This document shows, piece after piece, positions 3,616-5,252 of a stretch of DNA of 5,252 bases (positions are counted from its first letter, which is position 1; each line of letters starts with the position of its first letter). Both the position numbers and the translations under genes were made by a program. Origin of the DNA: an uncultured Flavobacteriia bacterium (GTDB taxonomy: Bacteria > Bacteroidota > Bacteroidia > Flavobacteriales_D > Crocinitomicaceae); assembly GCA_903928365.1 (NCBI GenBank), contig CAIYQV010000304.1, positions 1 through 5,252 of the forward strand. The letters are read 5' to 3'. Under the pieces are notes generated by a model, which saw only the letters and a program-made list of their open reading frames with translations, ran no database searches and was not told the origin of the DNA.

Positions 3616-5252
3616 ATGAAAACGTTACGTATATTGCCCTTACTATTGTTACTTTCAGGTGTATTCCTGATTTCTGATGTTTTCGGGCAACAATTGTTGA
3701 GTGGTAATGTGGTCGATGATCAGAATGTTTCTATTCCTTTCGCAAAAATATTTGTCAAAAACAATGCAGATCTCCGCACCGTAGCAGATGCAAATGGCTA
3801 TTATGAGATCCGACTTTATCCTGGAGAATATTTCTTGGTATTCAATGCGACGGGATACAATGAACGGGAAGCTTATATTGCCATAAGCGACAAACCTGTA
3901 ACAAGGGATATTCAGCTTTTCCCAACCACGGTAAAAGACCTTCAGGATGTGGATGTTTCCGTAAAAAAATCCAATCCGGGCAGAGAGATCATGCTAAAGG
4001 TGGTTGAAAAACGAGACAGTATCAGTCTTTGGAATTTTCCACATACCGTGGATGCATATATCAAAGCGACAGAAAAGATCGATCGGAAAGAAAAGGAAGA
4101 GAAGCCCAAGAAGAAAAAGGAAACCGAAGTAGAAACCAATGATCCTTCCGGGATCGATGACCCTTTTGCGGACGAAACCAAACGAAAGCAGAACCAGCTC
4201 ACGGAAAACATGAATCTGGTGGAAGTGCAGTTAACAAGGAATTTTTCACCACCGAATAAAGTGAAAGAAGTACGAAATGCCTACGAAAAGCGAGGAGATG
4301 ACCGAAATTTATATTACACTACCACGGTCAAATCAAATTTCAATTTTTTTCAAAACCTATTGCATCTCGATGATCTCCATCAATCACCTGTAAGTTCACC
4401 TATTTCTGCTCCGGGAATCCTTTCGTACAAATACAGACTGGAGGAACAATATGAGGAAAACGGACAAAAAATAAACCGCATAAAGATCATTCCAAGAAGC
4501 ACGGCAACCACAACGCTTGAAGGGTACATTTGGGTCATAGACTCCCTGTGGCTCGTGCAAAAACTTGAGCTCACCCTCAACAAGGGCAACCTCCTTGTTT
4601 ATGATCGTTTTACGATACGCCAAACTTTCGAACATCCCGGTGACAGCATTTGTGTACTTACCCATCAGGAACTGGATTATGGCGTAAAATATAAAAGCCA
4701 GAGTTCCAGCTGTAAAACCATTGCTGACTTTAGCAACTATTCATTTACTCCGGCATTTGCTAAAAAGTTTTTTGGGAATGAGCTATCAGTCACCAATGAA
4801 GACGCCTATGAAAAAGATACAGCGTTTTGGAAAAATCAGCGCAAAATAGAACTGACAGCAGAAGAACAAGCCTTTATTCTTGCAAAAGACTCCATTCGTG
4901 ATTATGAGAATCGCAAAGAGTATCTGGACTCGGTTGATGCCGTTTTCAATAAAATAACCGCTCTGAAAGTACTGTGGTTTGGGATCGATCACCGAAATCG
5001 TGAAAAAAAGTCGCAATGGACCATCAGTTCGATTGCTGCGACATCACGCCCCGTTTATATTGCGGGACCCAGGGTAGCTCCAAGTTTTTATTACTTCAAA
5101 AAATGGAAGAATGAGCATGCTCTGGATTCTTACACAGAAGCATCAATGGGTGTACTAAACGCAGATTTGAAAGGTCGTACATGGTGGCGTTACCGATATG
5201 CACCTTTTCATTTTGGAACCGTATCCTTTCAATTTTCGCATGATTTCGATGC
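3616..5252 (+). CDS. DUF5686 protein with N-terminal carboxypeptidase-regulatory-like domain (partial)
   Basis: This reading frame stays open for 545 codons from ATG 3616 to the right edge; the stop lies outside. Residues 1-25 are a signal peptide (MKTLR, then LLLLLSGVFLI, with FG before Q25). Residues 26 to about 110 form a CarboxypepD_reg-like beta-sandwich (GNVVDDQNVSIPFAKIFV, then TVADANGYYEIRLYPGEYFL and ATGYNE), a module found at the front of many Bacteroidota outer-membrane proteins. From about 115 on it matches the DUF5686 pattern, with GYIWVIDSLWLV (303-314) and AFWKNQRKIELTAEE (403-417) as strong marks. The final visible part (WWRYRYAPFHFGTVSFQF) looks like the beginning of barrel strands. 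A charged Lys/Glu-rich stretch (154-175) separates early and later parts. The family is probably in the outer membrane; function unknown. Full members are commonly about 800 residues, so perhaps a third is missing. Confidence 0.88.
   Translation, partial: MKTLRILPLLLLLSGVFLISDVFGQQLLSGNVVDDQNVSIPFAKIFVKNNADLRTVADANGYYEIRLYPGEYFLVFNATGYNEREAYIAISDKPVTRDIQLFPTTVKDLQDVDVSVKKSNPGREIMLKVVEKRDSISLWNFPHTVDAYIKATEKIDRKEKEEKPKKKKETEVETNDPSGIDDPFADETKRKQNQLTENMNLVEVQLTRNFSPPNKVKEVRNAYEKRGDDRNLYYTTTVKSNFNFFQNLLHLDDLHQSPVSSPISAPGILSYKYRLEEQYEENGQKINRIKIIPRSTATTTLEGYIWVIDSLWLVQKLELTLNKGNLLVYDRFTIRQTFEHPGDSICVLTHQELDYGVKYKSQSSSCKTIADFSNYSFTPAFAKKFFGNELSVTNEDAYEKDTAFWKNQRKIELTAEEQAFILAKDSIRDYENRKEYLDSVDAVFNKITALKVLWFGIDHRNREKKSQWTISSIAATSRPVYIAGPRVAPSFYYFKKWKNEHALDSYTEASMGVLNADLKGRTWWRYRYAPFHFGTVSFQFSHDFD

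Noticed and set aside
3942..5016. Several minus-strand open frames of 69-89 codons
   Set aside because: All lie opposite the continuous DUF5686 reading frame, which carries family motifs across the same region.

Overview
The window looks like a chromosomal segment of a member of Bacteroidota, most likely Flavobacteriales or a close relative. The evidence is the gene order coaX - outer-membrane beta-barrel gene - lptC - small membrane protein gene, a DUF5686 protein with an N-terminal carboxypeptidase-regulatory-like domain, signal peptides ending in the AQ/GQ style common in this phylum, TAnnTTTG-type -7 promoter elements, and the lack of Shine-Dalgarno sequences. I cannot name the genus.

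Positions 1-540, read on the minus strand, hold a tRNA-Phe(GAA) gene with encoded CCA, an intrinsic terminator directly against its 3' end, and a 79-residue GIY-YIG domain protein starting five bases past the terminator T-run. The block then repeats. A scrambled remnant of the tRNA 3' half (about 104-145) is followed by a second, diverged but still foldable terminator and the start of a second GIY-YIG gene that leaves the window at position 1. The two copies (1-114 and 362-474) are almost identical. The only differences in the shared coding part are two synonymous changes, and the terminator differences keep the stem paired in minus-strand RNA. A palindromic element (146-171) lies between the units. 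This is the most unusual part of the window.

Positions 540-628 are a short divergent promoter region with one TAnnTTTG box facing the tRNA and one facing coaX. The coaX box lies so close to the start codon that a leaderless or nearly leaderless mRNA is likely.

Positions 629-3487 are a tight plus-strand operon: coaX (type III pantothenate kinase), a FadL/OmpP1-like outer-membrane barrel gene overlapping it by 11 bases, lptC overlapping that by 4 bases, and a 76-residue two-helix membrane protein 9 bases later. The operon couples the first step of coenzyme A synthesis to outer-membrane and lipopolysaccharide-transport functions. A 128-base gap (3488-3615) holds an imperfect hairpin and weak promoter-like sequence. 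It is followed by a large DUF5686-family gene that runs off the right edge.

The protein genes from 629 onward are ordinary core genes. I see no CRISPR array, transposase, phage gene or recognisable defence system. The tRNA/terminator/GIY-YIG repeat unit is the only candidate for something mobile or poorly described.
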